Source: Candidatus Kapaibacterium sp.
Lineage (GTDB): Bacteria; Bacteroidota; Ignavibacteria; Kapaibacteriales; UBA2268
Direction: 5' to 3'
Assembly (NCBI GenBank): GCA_023957315.1
Contig: JAMLHE010000006.1
Location: forward strand, 134,408 to 198,407
Length of the DNA stretch: 64,000 bases
A program made the position numbers and the translations under genes. Positions 63,116 through 64,000 of this stretch are shown one piece after another (the stretch's first letter is position 1; each line of letters starts with the position of its first letter). The notes beneath the pieces were generated by a model. It saw only the letters and a list, made by a program, of their open reading frames with translations. It was not told the DNA's origin and ran no database searches.

Positions 63116-64000
63116 TTATTTAGGAATTTTAATGGTCACCGTAGTTCCGTAACCGTATTCCGATTCTAAGTAAATTTGTCCGCCATGTTTAGTGACTATC
63201 ACATCATGCGAAAGCGATAAACCTTGTCCTGTACCTTTACCCGGGTCCTTTGTCGTAAAGAATGGGTCGAAAACTTTATCCATGTTTTCAGGCAAAATCC
63301 CTTTTCCTGTGTCAGAGACTGTAATTTTGCAATCGTTACCCTCGATTGAAGTCGTTATTGTTATTGTTCCATCTGTTTCTGTCATTTCTTTTTTATCAGC
63401 TATAGCATGAGAAGCGTTAACAATAAGATTGATTAGCACTTGATTGATTTCGTCAACTAAACAAAAAACCAAAGGCAAATCTTCGGCAAGATTTAGTTTC
63501 ATATCAGCAACATATTTCCATTCATTTTTTGTCAGTATGGTTGCCATTTCAATTTCTTGATTTATGTCCGTCAATGATTTCTCATTTTGACTCGAATGGG
63601 TGAAACGTTTCATCGCTGTTATGATTTTATTCACTCTGCCTAAGCCGTTCGAAATTCTATTAAATGCATCGGGTACTTCATTGAGTACAAATTCTAAATC
63701 CAAATTTTCTTTCAAAGACTGTAACGAATTGTTCAATTCTTCATAATTTTCAATACTTTCGGCATTGTTCTTAATGTGGTTTTCGATAGTTTTGATATAC
63801 ACTATCATGTCGTTGAATGAAATATCGAGAAAATAGATGCTGTCATTGACAAATTGCAGTGGGGAATTAATTTCGTGAGCAATACCAGCTGCCAAATGTC
63901 CGATTGATTCCAATTTCTTAGAAATCGTTCGTTGGTTTTCAATTTTAATTCTCTCAGTAATATCATCCTTGATAATCACATAAAAATTGCGGTATGATTC
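63116..64000 (-). CDS. PAS-sensor histidine kinase (5' end beyond the window)
   Basis: The frame is open to the right edge; about 294 residues are visible. The first visible part ([20 protein letters not shown]) is the end of a PAS/PAC domain. The dimerisation domain carries the H-box [19 protein letters not shown] with the phospho-accepting His, followed by the ATPase boxes: N-box ([14 protein letters not shown]), G1 (VSDTGKGI), F-box ([17 protein letters not shown]) and a closing [16 protein letters not shown] at 63977-63979 is in frame but is not the true start, because the PAS domain continues upstream of it. It likely phosphorylates the regulator encoded 18 nt downstream. Confidence 0.9.
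   Translation of the reverse strand, partial: ESYRNFYVIIKDDITERIKIENQRTISKKLESIGHLAAGIAHEINSPLQFVNDSIYFLDISFNDMIVYIKTIENHIKNNAESIENYEELNNSLQSLKENLDLEFVLNEVPDAFNRISNGLGRVNKIITAMKRFTHSSQNEKSLTDINQEIEMATILTKNEWKYVADMKLNLAEDLPLVFCLVDEINQVLINLIVNASHAIADKKEMTETDGTITITTSIEGNDCKITVSDTGKGILPENMDKVFDPFFTTKDPGKGTGQGLSLSHDVIVTKHGGQIYLESEYGYGTTVTIKIPK

Overview
The window is AT-rich bacterial chromosome from the Bacteroidota/Chlorobi (FCB) lineage. A Kapabacteria- or Ignavibacteria-like member fits best, but that level is inference. Three things point to the FCB group: a secreted protein with a C-terminal type IX secretion (T9SS) sorting domain; several promoters with the Bacteroidota layout (TTTG, about 19-20 nt, then TAnnTTTG); and an LPS-type envelope gene set (kdsA, lptC, exbB/exbD/tonB, polysaccharide export). 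Coding density is high, overlaps are short, and TTG/GTG starts are frequent. No tRNA, rRNA, CRISPR array, prophage or transposase was seen.

Layout. 1-3057: the 5' end of an unknown minus-strand gene and a divergent polysaccharide export pair (SLBB outer-membrane protein and Wzz-like protein). 3058-9071 (-): comB-like, ftsK, recN and a stand-alone RelA/SpoT-type HD protein. 9266-12426 (+): a tightly overlapping chain kdsA-lptC-tpiA-pgsA-pgpA joining Kdo/LPS and phospholipid synthesis. 12664-14846 (+): HU, pyrB, prmC. 15005-21040 (+): a STAS protein, then exbB-exbD-exbD-tonB, a small membrane protein, a PstS-like lipoprotein and a TPR protein. 21155-29474 (+): the fatty-acid cluster DUF177-rpmF-plsX-fabH-fabD-fabG-acpP-fabF-rnc, ending with gcvPB. 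29622-32714 (+): a large metalloprotease/beta-propeller/beta-barrel protein.

32718-44047 (-): a 2205-residue YD-repeat (RHS-like) protein, a TPR lipoprotein, motA, motB and a response regulator with a degenerate HD-GYP domain. 44156-49449: HAD phosphatase (+), then on the minus strand flavodoxin, rpmB, three glycosyltransferases and endonuclease III. 49452-54378 (+): rsmG, a DUF4159 protein and a large DUF4175-type coiled-coil membrane protein. 54379-57201: a poorly conserved interval with three hypothetical minus-strand genes, lying between inverted copies of a 25-bp palindromic repeat and beside a cluster of REP-like palindromes. 57202-61551 (-): the T9SS-exported DUF11-repeat protein. 61961-64000 (-): a second degenerate HD-GYP response regulator and a PAS-histidine kinase cut by the window edge.

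Most of the window is conserved housekeeping and envelope biogenesis. The less ordinary parts are the two response regulators that keep the HD-GYP fold but lose its metal ligands (one encoded directly after motAB), the MESH1-sized alarmone-hydrolase-like protein, the RHS-like protein with an unrecognised 370-residue C-terminus, the protease-propeller-barrel fusion, and the repeat-bounded hypothetical interval.
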